Source: Streptomyces graminilatus (GTDB taxonomy: Bacteria > Actinomycetota > Actinomycetes > Streptomycetales > Streptomycetaceae). Taken from it: DNA of 55,521 nucleotides. This document shows, one piece after another, positions 33,193 through 43,162 of the stretch. Each line of letters begins with the position of its first letter. Within the stretch, counting starts at the first letter, position 1. Both the position numbers and the translations under genes were made by a program. The notes under the pieces are model-generated. The model worked only from the letters and a program-made list of their open reading frames with translations, did no database searches and was not told where the DNA came from. The DNA is taken from assembly GCF_001418565.1 (NCBI RefSeq), contig NZ_LIQQ01000325.1:1-55521 (forward strand), written 5' to 3'.

Positions 33193-33857
33193 TGGGCGCC
33201 CGTCACGGCCTCCGTGTCGACGCGGTGCTGATTCAGGCCGTGATCGCCGGTGCCCTGTCCTTCGCCCACCTCCATGACCTGGCTGCCGCTGCCGGACAGG
33301 ACGGCTGGAAGGCGTGGGCCTACCCGGTCAGTGTCGACCTGCTCTTGGTCGCGGCCTGGCGGCGCCTGCGCAGTGAGGGCCCGTCCCGGCTGGCCTGGTG
33401 CTGGTTCCTCATCGCCCTGTTCGCCTCCCTCGGTGCCAACGTCGCCACCGCCGGGTTCCTCGACCTGGCCGACCCGCCCGCCATGCTCCGTCTCGGCATC
33501 GCAGGGTGGCCCGCGCTCGCCTTTCTCGGCGGCACGCTCCTCGCTCACTCGTCGGCTGCTGAGCCGGAGCCTGTTCCGCCAGCACCCGTGCCGGACACGC
33601 CGGACACCCGGGACGCCGAGCCGCGGCTACCGGAAGCAGCCGTGCCTGAGCCTGACGCGGTCCCGGTCCCGGCCCTGCCCTCGACTCCCGCCTCGACGCC
33701 CGTGCCGCCGGTCCCCGCCGTCCTGGTCGACCACGCCCGCAAGGTGGCCGACGACTACCGGGCTCGTACGGGCTCCCCGATCGACACCGACACCCTGCGC
33801 TCCCGCCTTGGCGTCCCGCCCCACCTTGCCGACGCCATCGCCGCTCACCTCGCCTGA
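33192..33857 (+). CDS. spdB: DUF2637 membrane protein, SpdB-like
   Basis: 221 aa with four transmembrane helices: AVLIQAVIAGALSFAHLHDL, AWAYPVSVDLLLVAAWRRL, AWCWFLIALFASLGANVATA and GWPALAFLGGTLLAH. A Pro/Glu/Val linker and a C-terminal helical DNA-binding-like segment (IDTDTLRSRLGVPPHLADAI) follow. Spd proteins spread the element along the hyphae and shape pock size. Coupled to the gene upstream. Confidence 0.85.
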   Translation: MGARHGLRVDAVLIQAVIAGALSFAHLHDLAAAAGQDGWKAWAYPVSVDLLLVAAWRRLRSEGPSRLAWCWFLIALFASLGANVATAGFLDLADPPAMLRLGIAGWPALAFLGGTLLAHSSAAEPEPVPPAPVPDTPDTRDAEPRLPEAAVPEPDAVPVPALPSTPASTPVPPVPAVLVDHARKVADDYRARTGSPIDTDTLRSRLGVPPHLADAIAAHLA

Positions 33858-33876
33858 CCAGGAAGGAGACACCCCG

Positions 33877-34068
33877 ATGCCCGCCCGCGACAACTTCCAC
33901 TCCGTGATGCGGATCGGCCCCGTGCAGATCGGCACGCACCGCGACCGCAACGGCAGGACTGTGCACGCCGCCGTCTGCACCGCCGACCGCTGCGGCTGGT
34001 CCGCCGACTACTCCAGCCAGACCGCCGCTCAGCTCGCCGCCCGCACCCACCGCTGCCGCGTCCGCTAG
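33877..34068 (+). CDS. Mobile element transfer protein, SpdA-like
   Basis: 63 aa, ATG 33877 after GGAAGGAG. NFHSVMRIGPVQIGTHRDRN and a CTADRCGW pair are the hallmark of the small transfer proteins in AICE spread operons. It is annotated by synteny and this signature. Confidence 0.8.
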   Translation: MPARDNFHSVMRIGPVQIGTHRDRNGRTVHAAVCTADRCGWSADYSSQTAAQLAARTHRCRVR

Positions 34069-34077
34069 GAGATCAAC

Positions 34078-34233
34078 GTGCAGGTCCCGCTCTGGTTCGC
34101 ACTCCTCGCCGTCGGCTACCTCGGCGTGAAGCTCATCCGCCCGCCCTGGTGGCTCATCGCCGTACTGCTCCTCGGCGGATTCCTCCTCGCCGACAGCGTC
34201 TTGGCCCCCGTCATCGACACCGCCGTCAAGTAA
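34078..34233 (+). CDS. Small Spd membrane protein
   Basis: 51 aa from GTG 34078 (AGGAG nine bases upstream), reading VQVPLWFALLAVGYLGVKLI then RPPWWLIAVLLLGGFLLADS. Two membrane helices, as in SpdC-type proteins. Fits tightly between two Spd genes. Confidence 0.75.
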   Translation: MQVPLWFALLAVGYLGVKLIRPPWWLIAVLLLGGFLLADSVLAPVIDTAVK

Positions 34234-34253
34234 CCGCGAAAGGCCAACCGCCC

Positions 34254-34571
34254 ATGTTCCGGCCCAAGTTCCCGACCATGCCCCAACCCACCGGCCTGAC
34301 CACCCCGCCCGCCGTCATCCATCCGACCACCATCACCCCGGGCATTCCGGTCCCGCCGCCAGCACCTGTCGTCCCGGCCTCGTCCCGCCCGGTCGTCCAG
34401 CTCACCCCCGGCACGGCGCTCGCTCTCGTCGGCGCCGGCACGGCTGTGGTCCTGGTCCTCGGCGCCGTCCTCGTTTCGCTGCTTCTGGCGGTCGCCATCA
34501 CCGGCGCGTCCGTCGCCGTCTGCGCCGTCGTCCTGCGCTCCCTGCTCGCCTCCGACGCCAAGCGACGCTGA
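34254..34571 (+). CDS. SpdD-like membrane protein
   Basis: 105 aa from ATG 34254. A proline-rich N-terminus (PTGLTTPPAVIHPTTITPGI) is followed by a pair of helices (GTALALVGAGTAVVLVLGA; LLLAVAITGASVAVCAVVL), the typical SpdD arrangement. Last of the spread genes. A hairpin follows before repSA. Confidence 0.75.
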   Translation: MFRPKFPTMPQPTGLTTPPAVIHPTTITPGIPVPPPAPVVPASSRPVVQLTPGTALALVGAGTAVVLVLGAVLVSLLLAVAITGASVAVCAVVLRSLLASDAKRR

Positions 34572-34577
34572 CCGGCC

Positions 34578-34617
34578 CCCGGGCGGCCCTGATACCGCCA
34601 AGCATCCGCCGCCCGGG
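34578..34617 (+). terminator. Hairpin between spdD and repSA
   Basis: CCCGGGCGG and CCGCCCGGG are perfect 9-bp complements with a 22-nt loop, seven bases after the spdD stop. It probably separates the spread and replication transcripts. Confidence 0.55.
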
Positions 34618-34659
34618 AGCCGTCCCTGTCCGATCTCGCAACCGGAAGGAACCCCCAGC

Positions 34660-36065
<1,406 letters not shown>

Positions 36066-36069
<4 letters not shown>

Positions 36070-36263
36070 CCACGGCCCTCCGGGCGCGCAGCATGCTCAC
36101 CCTCGCCGAGGTCTGCGAGGAGCTGAGTGTCTCGCGCTCGACCTTCTACGACTGGCGGGCGAAGCGGCGTGCGCCCCGTTGCATCAAGCTCCCGAACGGC
36201 GACCTCAGGATCCGGCGGAGCGATCTCGACCACTGGCTCGATGACCGTGAGGACGCCGCCTGA
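36066..36263 (+). CDS. xis: Excisionase (MerR-like HTH)
   Basis: 65 aa with a helix-turn-helix SMLTLAEVCEELSVSRSTFY and a basic wing KLPNGDLRIRRSDLDHWL. It needs to bend att DNA for excision. It overlaps repSA by 4 nt and int by 1 nt. Confidence 0.88.
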
Positions 36264-37657
36264 TGGAGACCACGTACGACGTCAAGGTCTACAAGATCCT
36301 CACGTACAAGGGCGCCCGGAAGACCACGTACACGGTGCGTTGGGTGGTCGCGGACAAGCGCTGGCGTGAACCCTTCGGCACCGTTGCGCTTGCTGAGGGC
36401 TTCCGCTCCGAACTGATCCGGGCCACGGGGAAGGGTGAGGCCTTCGTCATCGCCACCGGGCTGCCGGTGTCCCACCGCTCCAAGTCGGCTTCCATGAGCT
36501 GGTACGCGTTCGCCGTCGAGTACGTGGATGCCCGTTGGCCGGAGCTCGGCGGCAACAGCCGTAAGAACACGGCCAAGACCCTGACAACGGTCACTATCGC
36601 ACTGTTGCGGGTCCAACCGACTCAGTTCGCCCCGGTGGCCGTGCGGACCGCGCTGCGCGAATGGGCGTTCAACGCGGCCCGTCGTGCGGACGCCCCGCGA
36701 GACGTGGTGACCATCCTGAGGTGGGTGGAGCGCAACTCCCTGCCGGTCTCAGCCTGGGAGGAGGAAGAGAGGGTCGATGAGGTGCTGCGAGCCGTCGACA
36801 CGCGCCTCGACGGCAAGCAGGCGGCGGCCTGGTCGAAGAAGCGCCACCGCCGGATCCTCAACGTCGTCATGAAGCACGCGATCCGGCGGCGCGTCCTGCG
36901 GACCAACCCCCTCCCCAAGGGGAAGGAGTCGACGACTGTCACCAAGACCAGCAACGCCGTGGACAAGCGGTCCTTGATGAATGCGGACCAGGCGGCGGCA
37001 CTCCTCGACTGGATTAGGCGTCGGCCCCGTGGAGGAAAGCGGCTGCACGCGTGCTTCGCCACGCTGTACTACTGCGCTCTGCGACCGGAGGAAGCCATAG
37101 CCATGCGCGTGCAGGATGTGACGCTGCCCGGCCCCGACGCCGGGGACCAATGGTGTGAGCTGCTGATCCACACGGCGACCCCGGAGGTCGGCAAGCAGTG
37201 GACCGACACCGGAGAGATCCACGAGGAACGGGATCTGAAGGGCCGTGCCGAGGGCGAGACGCGCACCGTTCCGGGGCATCCCGCCCTGACGCGCATCCTG
37301 CGGCAGCACATCGAGGACGAACAGCTCAAGCCCGGTGATCTGCTGTTCCAGGGGGAGACGGGCGGCATCCTCGCGGGTTCGGTCATCCGCCGGGCGTGGC
37401 GCAGTGCGCGCAAGGCTGTCCTGCCCCCGCACGTCTTCGAGTCGCCCACAGGGCGGCGGGTGTACGACAACCGGCACACGCGCCTCACGAAGTGGCTCAA
37501 TGACGGGATCCCGCCCGCCCAGGTGGCCGAATGGGCCGGAAACAGCGTGCCGGTGCTGCTGGCCACTTACGCCCGGTGCGTCGAGGGACAGTTGCCTGAC
37601 CTGAAAAGGCGCCTGGAGGCTGCGGGCGATCTCCCCGAGCTGCCCGACGCCGGCTGA
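36263..37657 (+). CDS. int: Tyrosine site-specific integrase
   Basis: 464 aa. SAM-like core-binding region about 80-190, catalytic domain from about 230 with YYCALRPEEAIAM (first Arg), YDNRHTRLTKWLNDG (His-x-x-Arg) and GNSVPVLLATYARC (nucleophilic Tyr). It lies 178 bp from attR with its 3' end facing the tRNA gene, the normal arrangement. Integrates into tRNA-Arg(UCU). Appears intact. Confidence 0.94.
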   Translation: METTYDVKVYKILTYKGARKTTYTVRWVVADKRWREPFGTVALAEGFRSELIRATGKGEAFVIATGLPVSHRSKSASMSWYAFAVEYVDARWPELGGNSRKNTAKTLTTVTIALLRVQPTQFAPVAVRTALREWAFNAARRADAPRDVVTILRWVERNSLPVSAWEEEERVDEVLRAVDTRLDGKQAAAWSKKRHRRILNVVMKHAIRRRVLRTNPLPKGKESTTVTKTSNAVDKRSLMNADQAAALLDWIRRRPRGGKRLHACFATLYYCALRPEEAIAMRVQDVTLPGPDAGDQWCELLIHTATPEVGKQWTDTGEIHEERDLKGRAEGETRTVPGHPALTRILRQHIEDEQLKPGDLLFQGETGGILAGSVIRRAWRSARKAVLPPHVFESPTGRRVYDNRHTRLTKWLNDGIPPAQVAEWAGNSVPVLLATYARCVEGQLPDLKRRLEAAGDLPELPDAG

Positions 37658-37675
37658 GGTTTCTCGCCGAAAACT

Positions 37676-37697
37676 TCGACACGTATTCGACACGGCC
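37676..37697 (+). other. Candidate integrase arm site (right)
   Basis: Begins TCGACACG, three bases, then TCGACACGG: a direct repeat within the site, and a 20/22 match to 12419-12440. Confidence 0.5.
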
Positions 37698-37723
37698 ACC
37701 CGCGAAAACCCGGTGACAGCCGG

Positions 37724-37772
37724 ACAGCCCCGGAACCTGCCCCTTGATCGTCGGGGGAGTGTCCGGGGCTGT
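37724..37772 (+). terminator. Terminator after int
   Basis: ACAGCCCCGGA and TCCGGGGCTGT are perfect 11-bp complements, and the loop contains a further CCCC/GGGG pair. It lies 67 nt after the int stop and insulates the element from the tRNA and dynA. Confidence 0.75.
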
Positions 37773-37834
37773 GGCGTGTGAGTGAAACCCGTTCTGACCA
37801 GCAAAAAGGCCCTCCCGAAGGAGAGCGGGGAAAG

Positions 37835-37881
37835 GCGCCCCCGGCAGGACTCGAACCTGCGGCCAAGCGCTTAGAAGGCGC
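37835..37881 (-). other. attR within tRNA-Arg
   Basis: Exact copy of 12300-12346. Divergence begins at 37834 and 37882, which bounds the crossover. Confidence 0.93.
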
Positions 37882-37908
37882 CTGCTCTATCCACTGAGCT
37901 ACGGGGGC
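37836..37908 (-). tRNA. tRNA-Arg (anticodon TCT)
   Basis: 73 nt. Acceptor stem GCCCCCG/CGGGGGC, D-arm GCTCAGTGGATAGAGC, anticodon arm GGCGC-CTTCTAA-GCGCT, T-arm GCAGG-TTCGAGT-CCTGC, discriminator G. No CCA is encoded within the 73 nt. It reads AGA, a rare codon in this GC-rich host. The 3' 47 bp double as attR. Confidence 0.95.
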
Positions 37909-38231
37909 CGGGTGTGGTGGCCTCGGTCATGGTGGGCCCGGGTGCGAGCCGGTCCCTGACGTTGCCGCAGACAAGGATAGGGCTCCCGGGTCCTTGTCCT
38001 GGTTGCTTCGCCTCCGTGGCTCAATGTGGAGGTTCAGTGAAGCGGTCCTGATAATCGCAGGCAGGTACGAATCGTGCACCGCTTTTGCCTTCTCACGCAT
38101 CGGGTGTTGTGCACTCGTTATGCCTGGACTGTGCCTGCGCCCCAGTCATCCCTTTTGCCCCTTGTGTTCCGTCGGCGCGCAGGCATGCTCATATGCTTCA
38201 GAATTCCCCTAAAATTGGGCATTCTTCACAT
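37909..38231 (+). other. Intergenic region upstream of the dynamin pair
   Basis: 323 nt without a gene. Contains the inverted repeat GACAAGGA...TCCTTGTC (37970-37998) and an AT-rich stretch just before the GTPase start (CCTAAAATTGGGCATTC), where a promoter is likely. Confidence 0.5.
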
Positions 38232-39851
38232 GTGGTGACCTTGGACGTACGGCCTCAGCTGCTCGACGCACTCTCCGCCCTGCGCGACCGTGTCGCCGCC
38301 GCACGCTTCCCGCTGCCCCTGCCCGGGGCTCCACGCGCGCGTGCCAACCGCGACGAACTGCTCGCGCAACTCGACGACTACTTGGTGCCCCGACTGAGGG
38401 AACCTGAAGCGCCTCTGCTCGCCGTGGTGGGCGGGTCCACCGGGGCCGGCAAGTCGACCCTCGTCAACTCCCTTGTGGGGCGCCGGGTCAGCGAGGCCGG
38501 CGTACTGCGGCCCACGACCCGGACCCCGGTACTGGTCTGCCATCCCGAGGACCACCACTGGTTCAGCGGGATGCGCGTACTGCCCGACCTCACCCGCGTG
38601 TGGGTGCCCTCGCGGGAGCCGGGACAGGACTCCGGCGACGATCTGCTGCTCCCCGGTGAGGACGGGGCCCGGGTCCTGCGTATCGAGACCGCCGACAGCC
38701 TGCCGCGCGGACTCGCCCTCCTCGACGCACCCGACGTCGACTCCCTCGTCGCCGACAACCGTGTCCTCGCCGCCGAACTGATCTGCGCCGCCGACATCTG
38801 GATCATGGTGACCACGGCGGCCCGGTACGCCGACGCCGTCCCCTGGCACCTCCTGCGCACCGCCAAGGACTACCAGGCCTCCCTGGTCACCGTTCTCGAC
38901 CGGGTGCCCCACCAGGTGGTCTCAGAGGTCTCCCGCCAGTACGGCGCCCTCCTCACCAAGGCGGGCCTCGGCGACGTACCGCGCTTCACCGTGCCCGAAC
39001 TGCCCGAATCCGCCTGGGGCGGTGGGCTGCTTCCGGCCACCGCCGTGGCGCCGCTGCGCGCCTGGCTCGTCCAGCAGGCGCAGGACCCCGCCAGCCGCGG
39101 GCACGCCATGGCCCGTACAGCGTACGGCGTGCTCGACTCCCTCAAGTCCCGCATGCCCGAACTGGCCGGTGCCGCCGCCGCGCAGTACTCGGCGGCCCTG
39201 CGGCTCACCGCGGCCGTCGACACGGCCTACGACAGCGAGCACGCGCGCGTACGGGGGCGGTTGCATGCCGGCGCCGTACTCGCCGGGGACGCGCTGAAGC
39301 GGTGGCGTGCCTTCCCGCTCGACTGCTCGGCGGGCGAACTCCTGGACGCCCTCGTGGAGAGCCTCAGCGCCCTCCTGCTGTGCTCCGTCACCGCCGCCGA
39401 CGAACGCGTCGACGACTCCTGGCGCCGCGAACCCGCCGGGGACGCCCCGGGACTGACGGGCCGGGACCCGTCCCAGGAGAGCGTCGAGCACCGCATCGGG
39501 ATGGCCGTACGGCGGTGGCGGCGCGAGCTGGAGGAGTACGCCGAGGAAGAGCTGCGCGACCTCGACCGGAGCGCCGCCACGGACGTCGAGGCGGTCGCCG
39601 CGCTCGTCGCCACCGCGCTGCTGGGCGGCAGACGGGCCCGGTCCGCGGGCGAGGGGCTCGCCGAACGCCTCGGCGCCCACGGGGCCCTGCGGCTGCGCGA
39701 CCGGGGCGGACGGCTGCTCGCCGACCATCTGGACCGGGTCATGCACACCGAACGCGAGCGCCGCCTCGCCCCGCTGGACGCCCTCGACGTCCACCCGGAG
39801 CCCCAGGCCGAACTCATCGCCGCGCTGTCCGTACTGCAGAAGGAGAGGTGA
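38232..39851 (+). CDS. dynA: Dynamin-like GTPase, probable DynA
   Basis: 539 aa from GTG 38232 ([19 protein letters not shown]). G1 motif [15 protein letters not shown], switch region [15 protein letters not shown], and DAPDVDS as G3. The rest is a helical stalk with a late glycine/arginine segment. Streptomyces carry an adjacent pair of such proteins, DynA and DynB, which act at sporulation septa with FtsZ and SsgB. The tandem pair here followed by an ssbB-like gene fits that locus. An ATG at 38193 in frame is an alternative start but adds an unconserved-looking stretch. Confidence 0.8.
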   Translation: MVTLDVRPQLLDALSALRDRVAAARFPLPLPGAPRARANRDELLAQLDDYLVPRLREPEAPLLAVVGGSTGAGKSTLVNSLVGRRVSEAGVLRPTTRTPVLVCHPEDHHWFSGMRVLPDLTRVWVPSREPGQDSGDDLLLPGEDGARVLRIETADSLPRGLALLDAPDVDSLVADNRVLAAELICAADIWIMVTTAARYADAVPWHLLRTAKDYQASLVTVLDRVPHQVVSEVSRQYGALLTKAGLGDVPRFTVPELPESAWGGGLLPATAVAPLRAWLVQQAQDPASRGHAMARTAYGVLDSLKSRMPELAGAAAAQYSAALRLTAAVDTAYDSEHARVRGRLHAGAVLAGDALKRWRAFPLDCSAGELLDALVESLSALLLCSVTAADERVDDSWRREPAGDAPGLTGRDPSQESVEHRIGMAVRRWRRELEEYAEEELRDLDRSAATDVEAVAALVATALLGGRRARSAGEGLAERLGAHGALRLRDRGGRLLADHLDRVMHTERERRLAPLDALDVHPEPQAELIAALSVLQKER

Positions 39852-39856
39852 CCGCG

Positions 39857-41971
39857 GTGACCGCCGTCACTGACCACGACCACCACGACGCCTCGGCCGA
39901 AAACGTGCCTCCAATGGAGGACCTTTCCGACGCCGCCAGCCCCGAGGAGACGGAGAAGGAGAAGGAGCCCGAGAAGGAGAAGGAACCCGAGAAGGAGAAG
40001 GAGTCCGAGAAGGCGGCGGCCGAGGAGAAGGGCACAGAGGGTGAGGCGCCCGTAAACGATGCCCCCGGGACGGTCCCTTCCACCGATGCCGACGTCGACG
40101 CCGATGCCCGTGGTGGCCGAGAAGGCGACGGCGACGGCAGTGACAGCCACGCGCGCGTGGCAGGCGATTCCGGCTCCGGCACCCCTTCCCCCCGCAAGGG
40201 CGACCCCAAGGCCACCCGTCCCGATCCCTGCCCGGAAGCCGAGTCCTCGGAGTCCTCCGGCGCCTGGGACGACGGACTCATCGCCCGCCGGGTGAACGAG
40301 AACGACGGCCCCACGCGCGAGACGCTCATCGAGGCCAGAGTCACCAGCGTCCCCCAGCCCGTGATGCCCCTGGCCTACGACGGGCCGCTGCGCTCCCGGC
40401 TCGACGCGCTCCGTGAGCTCGTGGGGCTGTCCCGCACCCGCCTGGACAGCAGAACGCTCGCCGAGGCCGGCCGGGTCCTCGACGAGGCGGCGGCCCGGCG
40501 CAGGCTCTCCGGGCAGCACACCGTCGTCGCCCTCGCGGGCGCCACCGGCAGCGGCAAGTCCCAGTTGTTCAACGCCCTCGCCGGAGTCGCCATCTCGGAG
40601 ACCGGGGTACGCCGGCCGACCACCTCCATGCCCGTCGCGTGCAGTTGGAGCGACGGCGCGGGAACCCTCATCGACCGGCTCGGCATCCCGGGACGGCTGC
40701 GCAGGCGCCCCCTGCAGAGCCCGGAGGCCGAGGCGCAACTGCGCGGCCTGGTCCTGATCGACCTGCCCGACCACGACTCGGCGGCCGTCCAGCACCGCGA
40801 ACAGGTGGACCGCGTACTGGCCCTGGTCGACGCGGTCATCTGGGTCGTCGACCCGGAGAAGTACGCGGACGCCGTCCTCCACGAGCGCTATCTGCGGCCC
40901 ATGGCCGGGCACGCCGAGGTCATGTTCGTCGTCCTCAACCAGGTGGACCGCCTCCCCGGGGAGGCCGCCGACCAGGTCCTCGACGACCTGCGGCGACTGC
41001 TCGACGAGGACGGCATCGCCCTGGGGGAGTACGGCGAACCGGGCGCCACCGTACTGGCGCTGTCCGCGCTCACCGGGGACGGCATCGGCGAACTGCGCGA
41101 GGCGCTCGGCCAGTTCGTGGGCGAGCGCGGGGCCGCGGCCCGCCGGATCTCGGCCGACCTCGACGCCGCCGCGTGGCAGTTGCGGCCCGTCTACGGCACC
41201 GGACGGCGCGCCGGGCTGAGCGAACGGGCCCGGGACGAGTTCTCCGACCGGCTCGCCGACGCGGTGGGTGCCACCGCCGCCGGCCAGGCCGCCGAACGGG
41301 TCTGGCTGCGCAACGCCAACCGGGCCTGCGGCACCCCGTGGCTGCGGCTGTGGCGGTGGTGCCAGGACCGGCGCGAGTCCTCCACCGGCCGCTTCGCCGT
41401 ACGCGAGCAGCCGGACGAGGAGGCCACGGCACGCCAACGTGTCGAACAGGCGGTGCGTACGGTCGCGGAGCGGGCGTCCGCCGGACTGCCCGCGCCGTGG
41501 GCGCTGGCGGTGCGCGAGGCGGCCGTACGCGGGGCGCAGGGCCTGCCCGAGGCGCTGGACGAGCTGGCGGCCCGCGCGGGGACACCCTCGGGACGGCCGC
41601 CCAGGCCGCCCCGGCCGGGCTGGTGGCCGGTCGCCGTGCTGGCGCAGGCGTCCATGACGATCCTGCAGATCGTCGGCGGGCTGTGGCTGGTGGCCCAGAT
41701 CGTCGGGGTCGTGGCGCCGAACCTGGGCGTGCCGGTGCTGCTGATGTCGGTGGGCATCGTCGGCGGTCCGGCGGTGGAGTGGAGCTGCCGACTGGCGGCT
41801 CGCGGCCCGGCCCGCCGGTACGGCCTGGAGGCGGAACGCCGGCTGCGGGAAGCGGCGGCGGGCTGCGGCCGGGCCCGGGTACTGGACCCGGTGGCGGCGG
41901 AACTGCTGCGGTACCGCGAGGTGCGCGAGCAGTACGTACGGGTCACGGGGGCACGGGCGGTGGTGGGGTGA
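39857..41971 (+). CDS. dynB: Membrane-bound dynamin-like GTPase, probable DynB
   Basis: 704 aa. GTG 39857 is preferred, with AGGAGAGG upstream; GTG 39848 is too close to it. An acidic/lysine low-complexity N-terminus of ~150 residues includes EKEKEPEKEKEPEKEKE. Then the GTPase domain: LAGATGSGKSQLFNAL (G1), RRPTTSMPVACSW, LIDLPDHDSAAVQHR (G3) and VVLNQVDRL (G4). Two C-terminal membrane helices (VAVLAQASMTILQIVGGLWL; GVPVLLMSVGIVGGPAVEW). Starts within 6 nt of the dynA stop, so co-expressed. Confidence 0.82.
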   Translation: MTAVTDHDHHDASAENVPPMEDLSDAASPEETEKEKEPEKEKEPEKEKESEKAAAEEKGTEGEAPVNDAPGTVPSTDADVDADARGGREGDGDGSDSHARVAGDSGSGTPSPRKGDPKATRPDPCPEAESSESSGAWDDGLIARRVNENDGPTRETLIEARVTSVPQPVMPLAYDGPLRSRLDALRELVGLSRTRLDSRTLAEAGRVLDEAAARRRLSGQHTVVALAGATGSGKSQLFNALAGVAISETGVRRPTTSMPVACSWSDGAGTLIDRLGIPGRLRRRPLQSPEAEAQLRGLVLIDLPDHDSAAVQHREQVDRVLALVDAVIWVVDPEKYADAVLHERYLRPMAGHAEVMFVVLNQVDRLPGEAADQVLDDLRRLLDEDGIALGEYGEPGATVLALSALTGDGIGELREALGQFVGERGAAARRISADLDAAAWQLRPVYGTGRRAGLSERARDEFSDRLADAVGATAAGQAAERVWLRNANRACGTPWLRLWRWCQDRRESSTGRFAVREQPDEEATARQRVEQAVRTVAERASAGLPAPWALAVREAAVRGAQGLPEALDELAARAGTPSGRPPRPPRPGWWPVAVLAQASMTILQIVGGLWLVAQIVGVVAPNLGVPVLLMSVGIVGGPAVEWSCRLAARGPARRYGLEAERRLREAAAGCGRARVLDPVAAELLRYREVREQYVRVTGARAVVG

Positions 41972-41992
41972 GCGCGGGAGAACCGGCAGGTC

Positions 41993-42039
41993 ACAGGCAG
42001 GAGTACAGACAGGAGCGCAGACAGGAGCGCAGACAGGGG
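41993..42039 (+). repeat. 12-bp tandem repeats after dynB
   Basis: Three to four units of ACAGGAGCGCAG-type sequence in the 338-nt gap before ssbB. Nothing else is visible in that gap apart from a short AT-rich promoter-like patch. Confidence 0.7.
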
Positions 42040-42309
42040 CGAAGCCCGGAGGGGTGACGGGACGGGGAGACGTGGGTCGCTCGGTCGGGTGACGGGGTTT
42101 TCCACAACCGGCCGGTAGTCCACAGGGCTCAGCGGGCTCGGCCCGGCGGATGCATTCTGACTTCGCGGCGATCACGACGGACGGGATCGGCGCGAGCGGT
42201 GACCAGGGGAAGTTCTCGCGGTCACCGCGCCAGGAACAGCCGTACGGGACGGGCCCGTACGGGTATCCGCCCGGCGCGAGTGCCGCCGGGACCGGGAGGG
42301 GTGGTTCGC

Positions 42310-42786
42310 GTGAACGAGACGATGGTGTGCGCGGTGGGCAATGTGGCGACGCAGCCGGTGTACCGCGATCTGGCGTCGGGGGCGTCGGCGAGGTTCCGGC
42401 TCGCGGTGACCTCGCGCTACTGGGACCGCGAGAAGAGCGCGTGGACGGACGGACACACCAACTTCTTCACGGTGTGGGCGAACCGGGCACTCGCGACGAA
42501 CGTCGGGGCATCGCTGTCGGTGGGCGAACAGGTCATCGTCCAGGGCCGGTTGAAGGTGCGCGCCGAGATGCGCGAAGGACAGAGCTGGACGTCGGCGGAC
42601 ATCGAGGCCGTGGCGATCGGCCACGACCTCGCACGGGGGACGTCAGCCTTCCGGCGCTCCGCCGGACCGCCCAAGGGCGAGACAGCGGCGGCACCGGCCC
42701 GCCCGGAACCCAGTTGGGAGACACCGGTGTCCGACGAGAGCGGAGCGGGGTCCCAACACCGGCGGGAGCCGGCGGCGGTGACATGA
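42310..42786 (+). CDS. ssbB: Single-stranded DNA-binding protein, SsbB-like
   Basis: 158 aa from GTG 42310 with GGGAGGG 10 bases upstream. OB fold: ETMVCAVGNVATQPVYRDLA, ARFRLAVTSRYWD, HTNFFTVWANRALATNVG and GEQVIVQGRLKV. The tail is Pro/Ala/Glu-rich but lacks the acidic DDDIPF tip of the housekeeping SsbA. That matches the Streptomyces paralogue SsbB, which serves chromosome segregation during sporulation, and agrees with the dyn genes upstream. Confidence 0.87.
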   Translation: MNETMVCAVGNVATQPVYRDLASGASARFRLAVTSRYWDREKSAWTDGHTNFFTVWANRALATNVGASLSVGEQVIVQGRLKVRAEMREGQSWTSADIEAVAIGHDLARGTSAFRRSAGPPKGETAAAPARPEPSWETPVSDESGAGSQHRREPAAVT

Positions 42787-42829
42787 CATCAGGCGGGCCC
42801 GTCGGGGGTGGCGGGCATCGGCTCACACC

Positions 42830-42937
42830 GATGCCGAGCCGATGCAGGGCGGATATCGAGCCGATGCAGGGCCGATGCAGGGCTGATGCAGGGCCGAAGT
42901 CGGACCGAAGTCGGACCGAAGTCGGGGTCAAGTCGGC
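42830..42937 (+). repeat. Two tandem repeat types between ssbB and the TQXA gene
   Basis: First CCGATGCAGGG-type units (about five, GAGCCGATGCAGGGC), then three to four CCGAAGTCGGA units. 108 bp in a 376-nt gap without a gene. Confidence 0.8.
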
Positions 42938-43162
42938 CGACGGCGGGCGAACTGAGGCTTATCGGTGGACTGGCCATGGACTGACCGGCCTGCGGATGAT
43001 CTTGGGGATAACAATTCCGAGTCGGATCGGTTATCCGATGACAGGACTGGAAAGCGGGGTCCGTCACATCCCTAGGATGCCCGGCATAGCTCACGGGGCT
43101 TCTGATGCTGCTGGTGGGACCCCACCCCCCACGTCAACGGGTCCTGCTCGAAGGGAAATTCT

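Noticed and set aside
39227..42175. 982-aa minus-strand frame
   Set aside because: Arg/Gly/Pro-rich antisense of the two dynamin genes.
42830..42937. CRISPR array
   Set aside because: Units are contiguous 11-bp tandem repeats without unique spacers.
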